Source of the DNA: Ignavibacteriales bacterium
GTDB taxonomy: Bacteria; Bacteroidota; Ignavibacteria; UBA10030
DNA: 64,000 bases
NCBI GenBank assembly: GCA_026390595.1
Contig: JAPLFQ010000025.1
Span: 275,808-339,807, forward strand
Direction: 5' to 3'
The position numbers were made by a program, and so were the translations under genes. Shown piece after piece: positions 1-9,746 of this stretch (position 1 is the first letter of the stretch; every line of letters begins with the position of its first letter). Under the pieces are notes generated by a model. It searched no databases. It was not told where the DNA came from and saw only the letters and a list, made by a program, of their open reading frames with translations.

Positions 1-1294
1 AGAGAAGATGAAGTCGGTCGGGGGCAGGGGACAGGGGAGGGGTGATGACCTTCACCATGCTCCAATCCGTATCCCCCTGAAGTACCTGGGCTGATGTGAA
101 CGTTTCATAGTTTTGAATATCGAACACGCTCCCATGATTCTCCCTGTGGAGCCGCACGGCAATCATCGCCTTTCCTCGGAGGTTTGAAGTCTTCACGAGA
201 GCTGATAATTGGTATTTTGTCCCGCCAACGAAAGGGTCGCCGCCAAAGGCGGGTCCAAGCGTGGTTACCTTCCAGCACGATCTTCCGGCGCCGCGGGAAT
301 CGATCCTCAGGCACGAAGAGTCATCAAATCCAAACTTGTTTTCAAGTACCAGAGTTGATGCCGAATCCCCCTCGGCTTCCCAAGGCCAGATGTAACGACA
401 ATCCGGCTCGATGGTCTGGAGCGTGCGTGTGAAACGATTCACGCCGGAGACGTACAATGGGATTGAGGCGAGCTCCGGCGCGGGTCGATCGATTGCCCGG
501 TCGACGATCGGTTTTGCCTCTTTCCAGTCCAGCGATGTCAGCTCGTAGCCGGCTTCAAAATGCGATCCGGCGGGGAGCACAACGTCCTTTCCTTCTGTGC
601 AGATTCTGTACGCAAAGTGCGCGTCCCACATATACGCACAGAGGCCAGCGGTGATTTTGTTCTCTGAGAGTATCGTGAGACACGGATTTTCATCTTCCTG
701 CAGCCACAAAAACCTGTCCCCCCGATTCATCACGATGTTGTGTTTGTCCGAAGTCTCGAGATGATGATGAGGGATTCTCTCGACGCCTGCCGGTGTGACG
801 AGGCAGCAAGCCTGGTACCGTTTCGGATCGTTTGGGTTCGGCGAAAATGTCCCATCCGGCCAGAAGTTGACGAACTCGACTTCACCCTGAGTCGGATTCG
901 GAGTCACCCGCCAGCCCTGGCTAGAAACGACATCGAGTGTCGCCTGGACGGAGTAGACATAGCGGATGGGATTTTGAAGACTCCGGATCGTTATGACCAT
1001 CGAGCTTGAACATGCGCCTGAAGCGGTTGTCCCCGAACACTTGAGCACAACCTGGTCAGGTTTCTGTGAAACGATCTCGACGTGTCCTCCTGCGCCGGTA
1101 TTTCGTTCGGGGTCCTGATGATTGGCGTACTGCATCCAAAAGAGAAAGAGCGGGACAGTCTCACCCACGAGCGCCCTTCCGCCCGGGCGAAAGCGCGCAG
1201 AAATCAGCTTGAGTCCGCGGATCTCCGCAATCTGATCCGCGCCGTCCAGAACCGAAAGGTCCGCAGGGCCTGTCTGTTTAGCGCTGAGGCTCAC
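1..1294 (-). CDS. Partial secreted protein with carbohydrate-binding-like domain (runs off left edge)
   Basis: One open minus-strand frame runs without a stop from near 1294 to the window edge, about 430 codons. The last visible part (roughly 300-1) reads like a jelly-roll carbohydrate-binding module of the CBM4/9 kind, with the pattern YQLSALVKTS followed by DTDWSMVKV. The earlier part is beta-rich and unrecognised. The start is uncertain: a GTG at 1294 overlaps the end of the binding-protein gene, but the frame stays open further upstream without an ATG. It is the last visible member of the minus-strand sugar operon, so a role in recognising or degrading a polysaccharide is inferred. The true C-terminus is outside the window. 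Confidence 0.6.
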   Translation of the reverse strand, partial: MSLSAKQTGPADLSVLDGADQIAEIRGLKLISARFRPGGRALVGETVPLFLFWMQYANHQDPERNTGAGGHVEIVSQKPDQVVLKCSGTTASGACSSSMVITIRSLQNPIRYVYSVQATLDVVSSQGWRVTPNPTQGEVEFVNFWPDGTFSPNPNDPKRYQACCLVTPAGVERIPHHHLETSDKHNIVMNRGDRFLWLQEDENPCLTILSENKITAGLCAYMWDAHFAYRICTEGKDVVLPAGSHFEAGYELTSLDWKEAKPIVDRAIDRPAPELASIPLYVSGVNRFTRTLQTIEPDCRYIWPWEAEGDSASTLVLENKFGFDDSSCLRIDSRGAGRSCWKVTTLGPAFGGDPFVGGTKYQLSALVKTSNLRGKAMIAVRLHRENHGSVFDIQNYETFTSAQVLQGDTDWSMVKVITPPLSPAPDRLHLL

Positions 1295-2633
1295 GCGCAG
1301 CCTGTAAGAGTTGTTGGTTGATTGCCGTGATGAATTCTTTGCCCAGGCCGCCGTGCTGGAGAAGACGGTCAAGCTCAGTACGTGCAGCTCGATTGATTTC
1401 TGATTGTGAAGCTGCCAGCGCCTCAACCGTCGTTTCCCGTGCCCAGAGTTTATCGAGTAAGGGCTGCAGGCGCTCGAGGATGGAAGCGGATGTCCAGCTC
1501 GAGAAGCGCACGAAGAACCGTGGATCGCCCGCCGGGTATTTCAGACTGCGCTGCCATACTTCACGAAATCCGCTGCCGACGAGCCGGGGATACCGGGCTT
1601 CCCAGCCGGAGACGAAATCCACATCCCTCAGGACGGGGTTCGGTTGATAGATTGATGCGCCGCCAATAATCCATTTCAGTGCTTTCCACGCGGCCTGGGG
1701 ATTTTCGGTCTGAGAACTGATCGACAATCCGCCGCTCTCTGAGCGAAAACACCGGACCGGGCGGATTCCAAAACGCGGGATCGGAGCAACGCCCCAGCGA
1801 ATCGTGAGCGTTTCGAACAACACCTGGTGCGGCACAGCCTCGACGAGCATCGCCACCTTTCCGGTCTGCAGAAGCTGCGACGCCTGCATGCCCATCGCCT
1901 GCATCCGGCGGAGGTCTGGCATCAGCCGATCGTTCATGAGCGCAAGATAGTGCCGGTAGACTTCGAGAGAAGCTTCGGAGAGATTCAGAAACAGAGACCG
2001 TTCCCGGGTCGACGCGCCGTTCATCAGCTCGAATATCTCGACGAAGTGACTTGGTATGAACACGCCATAGTGCTCCGGCTCGCCGCCGGCATTCTTTTCG
2101 GCCGCAATGCGCCGCGCTGCGGCGAGGAGGTCGTTCCATGTCCACGAGGTGTCAGGATACTGAAGGCCCGCCTTGTCGAACAGATCTTTGTTGTAGTACA
2201 CTCCCGCCGTGAAGTTCCAGTTGCCGATGCTGTACAGTCCGCTGTCGGCAGAGAAGCCCTGACGGTACACATCGGGCCAGAGACGGTCTGCAAATGGATC
2301 ACCGGCGCTGAGAGAGCGCATGTCGAGCAATCGGCCTTCCGCCGCCAGCCTGTCCCGGAGGACATTGTTCGTGTAGAAGATGTCCGGCGGCTGCCCGGCT
2401 GCGATCATCGCATACAGTTTTTCCTGGCCGGTGAATGGCTGCAGCATGAGCTCAACGCCTGTGGAGTCGGCGAAGGAGGGGAGCTCTTCCTGAAGATGTT
2501 TGATCTCGACGGCATTCGCAGCGCAGTTGTAGGTAATGCGTGCCATGCCGGTCCTGGATTGCTCTTTCGTTCCGCACGAGGAAACGATGAGGGCGGCGAA
2601 AAGAAGAAAGGCCATCGACCTGTTCGAACTCAC
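1278..2633 (-). CDS. ABC transporter sugar-binding lipoprotein
   Basis: This is an extracellular solute-binding protein of family 1, the periplasmic receptor that hands oligosaccharides to an ABC permease. The chosen GTG start overlaps the stop of the upstream permease gene (GTGA), mirroring the ATGA overlaps earlier in the operon. It gives a 451-residue precursor with a lipoprotein signal: a hydrophobic run ending LIVSSC, with the lipidated Cys near residue 20. The mature part has the expected features QPPDIFYTNN and GLYSIGNWNFTAGVYYNKD and is of usual length. The ATG seven codons downstream is an alternative start. Substrate cannot be read from sequence, but the neighbours point to a plant- or microbe-derived glycan. 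Confidence 0.85.
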   Translation of the reverse strand: MSSNRSMAFLLFAALIVSSCGTKEQSRTGMARITYNCAANAVEIKHLQEELPSFADSTGVELMLQPFTGQEKLYAMIAAGQPPDIFYTNNVLRDRLAAEGRLLDMRSLSAGDPFADRLWPDVYRQGFSADSGLYSIGNWNFTAGVYYNKDLFDKAGLQYPDTSWTWNDLLAAARRIAAEKNAGGEPEHYGVFIPSHFVEIFELMNGASTRERSLFLNLSEASLEVYRHYLALMNDRLMPDLRRMQAMGMQASQLLQTGKVAMLVEAVPHQVLFETLTIRWGVAPIPRFGIRPVRCFRSESGGLSISSQTENPQAAWKALKWIIGGASIYQPNPVLRDVDFVSGWEARYPRLVGSGFREVWQRSLKYPAGDPRFFVRFSSWTSASILERLQPLLDKLWARETTVEALAASQSEINRAARTELDRLLQHGGLGKEFITAINQQLLQAAREPQR

Positions 2634-3502
2634 CGCAGACCTCCCATGGCAATGCCTTTGACAAGATATTTCTGACCGAGTGTGAACAACAGGATGTTCG
2701 GAACCATGACCATGCATGCCGCCGCCATCAACAGGTGCCACTGGGTCATTCCGGTCCCGACGATTTGCGACTTCAGCATATTCAGCCCCAGCGTCAGTGT
2801 GGCATGTTCAGGGGAATTGATATAGATCAACGGAGTGAAGAAGTCGTTCCATGTGCCGATGAACGTGAACAGCGCAACAGTGATCAGCGCGGGACGAGCG
2901 AGCGGCAGTATGATACTCCAATAGATTCTGAATCGTCCTGCGCCGTCCAGCCGTGCCGCTTCATCGTACTCCCGCGGAATGGTGAGGAAAAACTGACGCA
3001 GCAGAAAAATGTAGAACGGTGACCCGAAGAAGGAGGGGACGATCAGGGGCCAGAGCGTGTCCACCCACCCCAGGCGGGAAAACAAGATGTAGAGCGGGAT
3101 CATGGTGACCTGTCCCGGCAGCATCATGGTGGACAGGCAGAGCGCAAAGAGAACCGTGCGTCCCCTGAAACGAATTCGCGAGAATCCGTAGGCGACGAGA
3201 CTGCACGAAAGAAGCGTTCCGACGAGGACGAGTCCTGTGACGATGACGGTGTTCAGGAGGTACCGTCCCAAAGGGATGAGCGCGGCGACGTCGGAATAAT
3301 TCTCCCACCGCGGCTGAGCCGGTATCCACACAAACGGCTGAGCGAACACTCCCCGGACGTCTTGCAGGGAAACGGAAAGCATCCATGCCAGAGGCAGCAG
3401 AAATCCGGCGCTGACGACCGCCAGGATGACATAGACCGCACCCGAACGAACGAGTGTGCCCCCCGCCGCAGGGCTTCTGTCAGATGATCGGGAGCCGTTC
3501 AC
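2630..3502 (-). CDS. Carbohydrate ABC transporter permease, MalG type
   Basis: This inner-membrane permease has six predicted hydrophobic segments and the cytoplasmic EAA loop EYDEAARLDGAG that contacts the ATPase. At 290 residues it has the normal length for the MalG/LacG group. The ATG overlaps the stop of the preceding permease gene (ATGA), so the two are probably translationally coupled. It should pair with the MalF-type protein upstream and the lipoprotein downstream to form one importer. No ATPase gene is visible here. Such systems often share one MsmK-like ATPase encoded elsewhere, but that is inference. Confidence 0.9.
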   Translation of the reverse strand: MNGSRSSDRSPAAGGTLVRSGAVYVILAVVSAGFLLPLAWMLSVSLQDVRGVFAQPFVWIPAQPRWENYSDVAALIPLGRYLLNTVIVTGLVLVGTLLSCSLVAYGFSRIRFRGRTVLFALCLSTMMLPGQVTMIPLYILFSRLGWVDTLWPLIVPSFFGSPFYIFLLRQFFLTIPREYDEAARLDGAGRFRIYWSIILPLARPALITVALFTFIGTWNDFFTPLIYINSPEHATLTLGLNMLKSQIVGTGMTQWHLLMAAACMVMVPNILLFTLGQKYLVKGIAMGGLR

Positions 3503-4413
3503 GCACCCGCCTCGTAATGGACCCGGTTCTTACTCAACCGTGTTTGGAGCACGGTGAACACGAGTATGATGAAGAAAAGAATCCACGCAAGTGCAGAGGC
3601 GTATCCCATCCGGAATTCCAGAAACGCCTTCTTGTAGAGATAAAGAACAAGAAAGAGCGTTGCATTGTTGGGCCCGCCTTCGCTTCCCGCCTGCGCAGCG
3701 CCGGTCATGACAAATGCCTGGGCAAAGACCTGGAAGCTTCCGATGACTCCCATGATGGAGCTGAAAAAGATCGCCGGCGAAATCATCGGAATAGTGATGT
3801 GGAAGAATCGCCGGGCCGGACCCGCACCGTCGAGCGCTGCAGCTTCGTAGAGTTCCTGGGGAATGCCTTGCAGCGCGGCCAGGAAGATGATCGTCGTTCC
3901 GCCGACACCCCAGAGCGACATAATCACCAGTGAGGGCTTTGCCCACGCTTCGCTCTGCAGCCACAAGGGGCCTTGTACTCCAAGCCAGCGGAGAAACGTA
4001 TTGAGGAGACCGAATTCGGGATTGAAAATCCATAGCCAGAGCACCGAAGCTGCGACGATGTTCATGATCGACGGGAGAAACAACATCGTACGGAAGAATC
4101 CCATTCCCGGGAGCCGGTTATGCAGGAGCATTGCCAGCGCGAGCCCGGCCGCGATGCACAAAGGGACTGAAAAGATCACATAGAATCCGGTATTCCACAG
4201 GCTTGTGAGGAACAACGGATCTTCGGTGATGATGGACTGATAGTTTTCAAAACCAACCCATGTCGGCGGCGAGAGCATCGACCAGGAGTGCAGGCTGATG
4301 ACGAGCGAACCGATCATCGGGCCGGCGGTGAAGATGAGGAAGCCGGCAAGCCAAGGAGCGATGAACGCGTACCCGCCGAGTGATTGTCTGATGCTTGTTC
4401 TATCGCGGCTCAT
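3499..4413 (-). CDS. Carbohydrate ABC transporter permease, MalF type
   Basis: This is the partner membrane subunit of the sugar importer, with 304 residues and about six membrane segments. The N-terminal segment contains FIAPWLAGFLIF, and the EAA loop is ELYEAAALDGAG. The ATG at 4413 overlaps the stop of the toroid-protein gene (ATGA). A longer reading frame extends upstream, but it would bury the start inside the neighbouring gene, and the permease homology begins only near this ATG. It forms a heterodimer with the MalG-type protein. Confidence 0.88.
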   Translation of the reverse strand: MSRDRTSIRQSLGGYAFIAPWLAGFLIFTAGPMIGSLVISLHSWSMLSPPTWVGFENYQSIITEDPLFLTSLWNTGFYVIFSVPLCIAAGLALAMLLHNRLPGMGFFRTMLFLPSIMNIVAASVLWLWIFNPEFGLLNTFLRWLGVQGPLWLQSEAWAKPSLVIMSLWGVGGTTIIFLAALQGIPQELYEAAALDGAGPARRFFHITIPMISPAIFFSSIMGVIGSFQVFAQAFVMTGAAQAGSEGGPNNATLFLVLYLYKKAFLEFRMGYASALAWILFFIILVFTVLQTRLSKNRVHYEAGA

Positions 4414-6344
4414 CGGTTCAGCGCTTCGCTTCCGAACAGCGTCCGGGGGCAGAAAGGACCCTCTGACACTCCGGCCGCGGAGACTTCCATGTGAGTGATT
4501 TCGTCCTCCATCCCACACCATTGGCGTGAAAGGATATGTTCGCGGAATGGATCGTACAGAATCTGCATTACGGTTTCTTTGCCTCGGGCGACGATTCGCC
4601 GAATCTTCGACTCGACCGTCGCCTCTACGTTGACGGAGCGTGCGTGCTTCAGAAACTCTCCCCAATCGCCGAACTGATCCTCAGTCCATACCTCCAGAAA
4701 GAATCCGGAACTCCAGTTGTTGACTTCGTCTCGTGCAAAATCCTTCACAGGGCCGTCATAATTGTACGTTGAAATGAGAAAGAAGTCTTTCTCGACTGAA
4801 AGTTGCAATGGCGAACTCCCGCCTGCCGGAACGGGCTCCAGCGGGATGAGAAGGATGAACGTCCTGCCGTCGCGGATGCAGATACGCGAACCGGTGCGCA
4901 ACTTGACCGGGAATCCGGTGACCGGCCTTCCATCGACGGTGATGAGGTCGAATGGAGCAGCGTATGAGAAAATGAAGTCCGTTCTGAAGCTCTTGATCCC
5001 TTTGTGCCCGGTTCGTTTTGGGGAGTATGAGACGATCAGCCTGTTCTCATGCTGATATGTTGCGCACCGCCCTTCTTCCGAAAGATAACTGGCGTCCACG
5101 TCCGATGAACTCGTGTGACAAAAATTCGGGACGCCCGGCAGAGCTCCGTTGTAAACTCCACGTGTGAAAGCCGAGCGGAAGTCAGAAAGTGACTTGATTT
5201 CATCGGAGCGCCGGATACGAAGCATGACAGAGTCAGAATGTCCCGCATTGACATATGGTTTGGCAGCCGAGCCGAGTGCAAATTCGGGGGTCATGAATGT
5301 CGTCAGATCGGTCCAGCCGCCCGGATAAACTTCTTCGTCGAACGCGAAAGGACGATCAGAACCGCGTGCCGTGTCGGCACCATCGGGGGATACGACTCTC
5401 CGGCTGTTCTCGTGATAACTCTCTCCGTAGGTTGTCATCCGGAATGAGTAGGGGAACGGCTTCTCCCATGCGATCGCCGCGGCACGCCCGGAGAAATGGT
5501 ACGGCGTGACGGCAGTGAGCGCATTCTGGAGCAGATCCGAAGGATGGTCGAATCGAACCGACAGTGAGGGGTCAAGGAAGATCTGCCTGCCCGAAGCGGC
5601 GAGGAGTGCGCAATGAAGAACAGAATACCCGCCGAATGAATCTTCAAAGTACGACCGTGAATGCGGTCCGGCGAACTGGCCGCTCGGAGCGTGATAATGC
5701 ATGGCGACGTTCAGCCAGAGTGCGTCTTCGAGGAAGCGAGCGAGTGACCTGGCTTCAGGATTCTGTCCATACTCAGCGATCAAAGCGAGAAACGTAAGAT
5801 CCAATGCGGTATAGGTCAGGCTGTTGTACTCTGACATTTCCGCCTGTCGCAGCCGTCTCGACCGATGATCGCCGATCCGCTGCTGGAATCGCCGGAGGCG
5901 GCGCAAACCTAATTCGACGGCCCACGATTCGGAATGCAGTTCGCCCCCAAGAATGAGCGTGCAGTAGGCTCCCAGCGGATGGTTGACGTTCCCGTCTTTC
6001 CATTCTGTTCCCGCAGCGTTTACAAGTTCGGAGCGGATTGCGGAGCGAAGGGCGTTTTTTGTTCTCTCGTCAAGGCGATCAGATACGCCGTGAAGGAGGG
6101 CAAGCATGGAGGAGGCTGTATGCGTACCGTCGCTGCCCGTGAGCGATTGAAGAAGCTCGTTCCCGCGGTTCTTTCCTTCCGGGGAGTCATCAAAGAGCAG
6201 ACTCGTTGCATACCAGCACGTGTCTCGCACGATGAGGCAGAGCCCGGTCTTCGGTTCAAAATGCCGGTCTCCGGCTTCGCGCGCAAGTTGAAGGAGCCGG
6301 CGACGTTGATCGGAGATCGGGGAGATCGGATTGAGTGCGCTCAT
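4410..6344 (-). CDS. Uncharacterised alpha/alpha-toroid protein, possible glycan-active enzyme
   Basis: This 644-residue protein has no signal peptide. The N-terminal two thirds show helix pairs spaced as in (alpha/alpha)6 toroids (RRRLLQLAREAGDRHF, EYNSLTYTALDLTFLALIAEYG), and the C-terminal third is beta-rich. That architecture is shared by polysaccharide lyases, heparinase II/III-like proteins and several glycoside hydrolases. I cannot assign a family or catalytic residues. It is co-transcribed with a sugar dehydrogenase and an importer, so an intracellular role in processing imported sugars is inferred. Its stop overlaps the MalF-type start. Confidence 0.65.
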   Translation of the reverse strand: MSALNPISPISDQRRRLLQLAREAGDRHFEPKTGLCLIVRDTCWYATSLLFDDSPEGKNRGNELLQSLTGSDGTHTASSMLALLHGVSDRLDERTKNALRSAIRSELVNAAGTEWKDGNVNHPLGAYCTLILGGELHSESWAVELGLRRLRRFQQRIGDHRSRRLRQAEMSEYNSLTYTALDLTFLALIAEYGQNPEARSLARFLEDALWLNVAMHYHAPSGQFAGPHSRSYFEDSFGGYSVLHCALLAASGRQIFLDPSLSVRFDHPSDLLQNALTAVTPYHFSGRAAAIAWEKPFPYSFRMTTYGESYHENSRRVVSPDGADTARGSDRPFAFDEEVYPGGWTDLTTFMTPEFALGSAAKPYVNAGHSDSVMLRIRRSDEIKSLSDFRSAFTRGVYNGALPGVPNFCHTSSSDVDASYLSEEGRCATYQHENRLIVSYSPKRTGHKGIKSFRTDFIFSYAAPFDLITVDGRPVTGFPVKLRTGSRICIRDGRTFILLIPLEPVPAGGSSPLQLSVEKDFFLISTYNYDGPVKDFARDEVNNWSSGFFLEVWTEDQFGDWGEFLKHARSVNVEATVESKIRRIVARGKETVMQILYDPFREHILSRQWCGMEDEITHMEVSAAGVSEGPFCPRTLFGSEALNR

Positions 6345-6367
6345 GAGGTTCTGTGTGCTTCTCCGGA

Positions 6368-7345
6368 TCAGAATTGGACGGGCTGAGGCTGTCCTGTTTT
6401 CATAGACTCGATCGCCCTCAGCAAAAGCACCGTCGCTCGTATGCCGTGGCGCAAGGTGGCGGATGGCTGTGCCTTTCGGCCGACAGCCTCAAGGAACTCC
6501 CTGTTCTCGAGCAGGAAACCAAGTTCTTCAGAATCGGTGTAGTGCTCTTCGTGTTTTCCGTCCCACATGGATACCTGCTTGAGTCTGTCATACAGATGAG
6601 CGCTGCGAGTACCGTCCATCACTTGAAAAGAGAGCTTGGAGACGTACGGGGTCAGTCCGATGTCCCCTACGGTGAGGCTGCCTGTCACACCGCTTCCGAA
6701 TGTGATCGTCGCTGTGAGCGCGTCAGTGATGTCAAGCCCGGGATGGTGGTAATTTCCTCCGGCGGCATAGACCTTGACCGGCTCGCTTCCCACAAGATAG
6801 CACATGAGATCTGCAGCATGGCATCCCTGGGAAATTACGTTGCCTCCGCCTCGAACGGGATCGTTCGCCCAGAACGAATCGGGCCAGCGCTCGTCGGTCA
6901 TTTGTGCTATGCACAGGAGGGGTGAAGGCATGAACTCACGCACCTTCTGCACTGAGGGGTAGAAACGAAGCTTGAACGCGGTCATGAAGTGGATGCCTGA
7001 ACGCTCGACAGCGTTCTGAAGGTCCTCGCATTCCCGGAGGGACATCGCGACCGGCTTCTCCATCATGATGTGCTTGCCGGCTCTGGCTGCCGCAATGCCC
7101 AGTTGTGCGTGGCTATCGTTGTGTGTGCAGACATAGACCGCATCGATGGAATCATCGCGCAGGAGGCGCTCGGGGTTGGAGCAGACGTATGCGTCGGGTG
7201 AGTATGCGAGAAGCTTGCTGGCCTTTGCCTCATGAGTGTCGCACAGCCCGCGGATGGTGGCTGTGCCGATCTCCTTGATGCAGCGGGCGTGGATTTGCCC
7301 CATTTCACCACATCCGATGATGCCGATATTGATTGCGGCTGGCAT
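6368..7345 (-). CDS. Gfo/Idh/MocA family NAD(P)-dependent oxidoreductase
   Basis: First gene of the minus-strand operon, 325 residues. The N-terminal Rossmann fold begins IGIIGCGEMGQIHARC (GxGxxG dinucleotide site), followed by the family's EKP signature in MMEKPVAMS and a C-terminal alpha/beta substrate domain. Family members oxidise or reduce sugars, inositols or amino sugars. The operon context suggests a sugar imported by the neighbouring ABC system. The ATG at 7345 is preferred over an in-frame TTG two codons upstream. The next gene starts 23 bases downstream. Confidence 0.88.
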   Translation of the reverse strand: MPAAINIGIIGCGEMGQIHARCIKEIGTATIRGLCDTHEAKASKLLAYSPDAYVCSNPERLLRDDSIDAVYVCTHNDSHAQLGIAAARAGKHIMMEKPVAMSLRECEDLQNAVERSGIHFMTAFKLRFYPSVQKVREFMPSPLLCIAQMTDERWPDSFWANDPVRGGGNVISQGCHAADLMCYLVGSEPVKVYAAGGNYHHPGLDITDALTATITFGSGVTGSLTVGDIGLTPYVSKLSFQVMDGTRSAHLYDRLKQVSMWDGKHEEHYTDSEELGFLLENREFLEAVGRKAQPSATLRHGIRATVLLLRAIESMKTGQPQPVQF

Positions 7346-7663
7346 GCACAATCAGAGCAATAGTGCCTGAAGATGTTGGGGGCTGCAAACTCGAAGCTGG
7401 CGCAAAATAGCCCTGATTCACTACGAAAGCAAGGGCGATGGAGGGGTGTTCAGCGCGAGCCCCTGCCTGCCGGGAGCACACCTCTGCGTCACATTTCTTT
7501 CCTCGGGGGAAGTGTTCATGAAAGACTCCCGGGAGCCCGCGCGGAAATATTTGCAATCGTTGCGATTTAGTTGTTGTTTTCAGACCAACGCTCCACATCA
7601 ACTTACAAGAAATCCCCCTCGGGCATCAGGGGGTGATCATCATGCCTCCTGCTGAATAAACCA
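7346..7663. promoter_or_regulatory. Divergent intergenic region with LacI-like palindrome
   Basis: This spacer separates the minus-strand sugar operon from the plus-strand alpha-galactosidase-like gene. At 7551-7565 it contains TTGCAATCGTTGCGA, an imperfect palindrome (TYGCAA around a central C) of the type bound by LacI/GalR repressors. I see no clear sigma-70 promoter and no gene. The operator role is inference. Confidence 0.35.
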
Positions 7664-9331
7664 ATGAACCGCCATAATTTCATTCGAGCCGCAGATGTCT
7701 CACTTGCCTCACTCCTGCTACGCGATGTTCTTTTCGCGAACAGGCACAAAGGACCCATCATGAATCTTCCTGATGAAGTAACAGCCATCCTGGGCGACCA
7801 GTTCGTCACGTTGACGGGCAGGGGAGCGTCCTGGACATACAAGGATCTGATCGTCGAGTTGCTGGTCCAGGGCGAAAGCATCGCTGTGGAGATTGAATCT
7901 CCCCGGTCAAGTCTGACCGCAGTGACGCTGCGTTGGAAACAAAAAGGCCGCGGCAATTGCAGGATCCTGAATGACCAATGGGAACGAACCTACGGTGATG
8001 TCTCGTGGCACGTGCCGTCCGAATCAGAACTATTGCCCTGGTATTTCATGGAACATGACGGACGAAGCACGATCGGCGTTGGCGTGAAAACGGGGACTGC
8101 ATCCTTCTGCTTCTGGCAGGTCGGGAAGGAGCAGGTGAGCTTAACGATGGATACGCGATCCGGGGGGAACGCCGTTCAATTGGGCGGCAGGAAGCTGCGG
8201 GCTGCTGAGATTGTCACGACGAAGAGTGATTCAGGTGAGTCTCCGTTCCTGACTGCCCGAAGGTTCATGAAAACGATGTGTGATCATGCCCGCATGCCTG
8301 CGCAGCCTGTGTACGGAATCAATGACTGGTATTTCACGTATGGGAACAACTCAGAAGACCTGATTCTGGAACATACCAATCTGATGGCGCCGATGGCGGA
8401 AGGGCTGAGCAACCGGCCATTCTCTGTCATTGATGCTGGTTGGTTTGTGACGTCGCCATCTGTGCCAAATGATTCTTCCTGGGGAGATCGATTGGACCTC
8501 CCCAATTCAAAATTCGGAGACATGAGCAGGGTTGCCGAGCGCATCAGAAAGGCCGGAATGCGTCCCGGCATCTGGACACGTCCACTCTGTGGAAGCCACA
8601 ACGATCCTCACTCATTGATGCTGCCTCTGGTGAAGGGGAGAGATGCACAAAAGCCGGTGCTGGATCCTACTATCCCTGAGAATCTCAAAAGGATTTCAGA
8701 ACTTTTCAAAGTCTACAATAGCTGGAGATACGATCTGGTAAAGTTCGATTTTACCTCGTTTGATATCTTTGGGAAATGGGGCTTTGAGATGTTGCGGGAT
8801 GGAGCGATCAGCAGTTCCGGGTGGAGCATGCACGACAATTCCAAAACAAATGCAGAAATCATTCTTAACCTTTACAAAACCATCCGGATAGCTGCCGGGG
8901 ACACGTATGTCTTAGCCTGCAATACCTTCAGTCATCTCTCGGCAGGGCTCTTTGAGTTGAATCGCATCGGCGACGACACCTCAGGGATTGAATGGGCGAG
9001 AACACGCAAGATGGGTGTGAACACGCTGGCGTTCAGAGGGATGCATCACGGAATATTCTATGCCGCCGATCCCGATTGTGTGGGTGTGACCAACAAAGTG
9101 GCGTGGGACAAAAACAAACAATGGATGCATCTGGTAGCGAAAAGCGGTACGCCCCTCTTTATCTCAGCTCAACCCGACGCGACAGGATCAGCACAGAAGG
9201 CGATGATCAAGGAGTGCTTTGCGTCGGCCTCTCAGGATTTGCCTCTTGGAGAACCGCTGGACTGGACAGAGAGTGCTTTCCCGAAGAGATGGAAGTTGAA
9301 GGAGGAGGAAGTGAGCTTCGACTGGGATTGA
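7664..9331 (+). CDS. Alpha-galactosidase-like glycoside hydrolase (GH27/GH36-like clan)
   Basis: This 555-residue protein begins MNRHNFIRAADVSLASLLL, which resembles a Tat-type signal with the second Arg replaced by His. An N-terminal beta domain is followed by a TIM-barrel region with GINDWYFTYG, DAGWF and PGIWTRPL. The likely catalytic nucleophile is the Asp in LVKFDFTSF (about residue 361), and RIGDDTSG (about 434) may carry the acid/base. This motif order matches retaining alpha-galactosidases and related enzymes. The exact GH family is not certain. It is divergent from the sugar-import operon and probably cleaves the glycan that operon imports. Confidence 0.7.
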   Translation: MNRHNFIRAADVSLASLLLRDVLFANRHKGPIMNLPDEVTAILGDQFVTLTGRGASWTYKDLIVELLVQGESIAVEIESPRSSLTAVTLRWKQKGRGNCRILNDQWERTYGDVSWHVPSESELLPWYFMEHDGRSTIGVGVKTGTASFCFWQVGKEQVSLTMDTRSGGNAVQLGGRKLRAAEIVTTKSDSGESPFLTARRFMKTMCDHARMPAQPVYGINDWYFTYGNNSEDLILEHTNLMAPMAEGLSNRPFSVIDAGWFVTSPSVPNDSSWGDRLDLPNSKFGDMSRVAERIRKAGMRPGIWTRPLCGSHNDPHSLMLPLVKGRDAQKPVLDPTIPENLKRISELFKVYNSWRYDLVKFDFTSFDIFGKWGFEMLRDGAISSSGWSMHDNSKTNAEIILNLYKTIRIAAGDTYVLACNTFSHLSAGLFELNRIGDDTSGIEWARTRKMGVNTLAFRGMHHGIFYAADPDCVGVTNKVAWDKNKQWMHLVAKSGTPLFISAQPDATGSAQKAMIKECFASASQDLPLGEPLDWTESAFPKRWKLKEEEVSFDWD

Positions 9332-9575
9332 GAGATCTCCCTCGCGAACAGTGGGTGCAATCATCCGGGAGTTCAAGGGGGCTTCAACGAAACGTATGAA
9401 TGAACTACGTCTTGCGCCAGGTGCACGTGTCTGGCAGCGCAACTACTACGAGCATATCATCCGCGATGGCAATGATTACGACCGGATCGAGGAATACATC
9501 GCAGAAAATGTCGCCAAGTGGTCTGAGGACAAGGAGGATCCGAACAACGATCCAATGAAATCCAGCAATGCGTAA
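9330..9575 (+). pseudogene. C-terminal remnant of a REP-associated tyrosine transposase (RAYT, Y1_Tnp)
   Basis: The frame reads VGAIIREFKGASTKRMNEL and then VWQRNYYEHIIR, followed by a residue series like IEEYIAENVAKW. These are hallmarks of the C-terminal third of TnpA_REP/RAYT proteins. The N-terminal part with the HUH motif and catalytic Tyr is absent, and the frame enters the alpha-galactosidase gene in another phase, so this is a truncated relic. Two related palindromes lie immediately downstream. Confidence 0.75.
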
Positions 9576-9597
9576 TGTGCCCTTCAGCGGTCAGGCT

Positions 9598-9655
9598 CAA
9601 AACGAAAAAAGAGTTAGCTTCGTCCCGGCGGACTCGCTAACTCTTCCCGTTTTGG
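9598..9655. repeat. REP-like imperfect palindrome 1
   Basis: An outer stem CAAAACG/GTTTTGG encloses an inner stem GAGTTAGC/GCTAACTC. It sits just after the RAYT remnant and matches the palindrome at 9747-9799 in plan and in several base positions. Confidence 0.6.
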
Positions 9656-9746
9656 AACCAACTTGCGCGGAACAATTGTCAATTGAGAATTCACAATTGA
9701 AAATTGAGGATTATGCCTCCCGTCTCGCTGCGCTCGACGGGATTCT

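Noticed and set aside
1827..2675. Plus-strand frame of 282 codons
   Set aside because: Antisense shadow of the sugar-binding lipoprotein gene.
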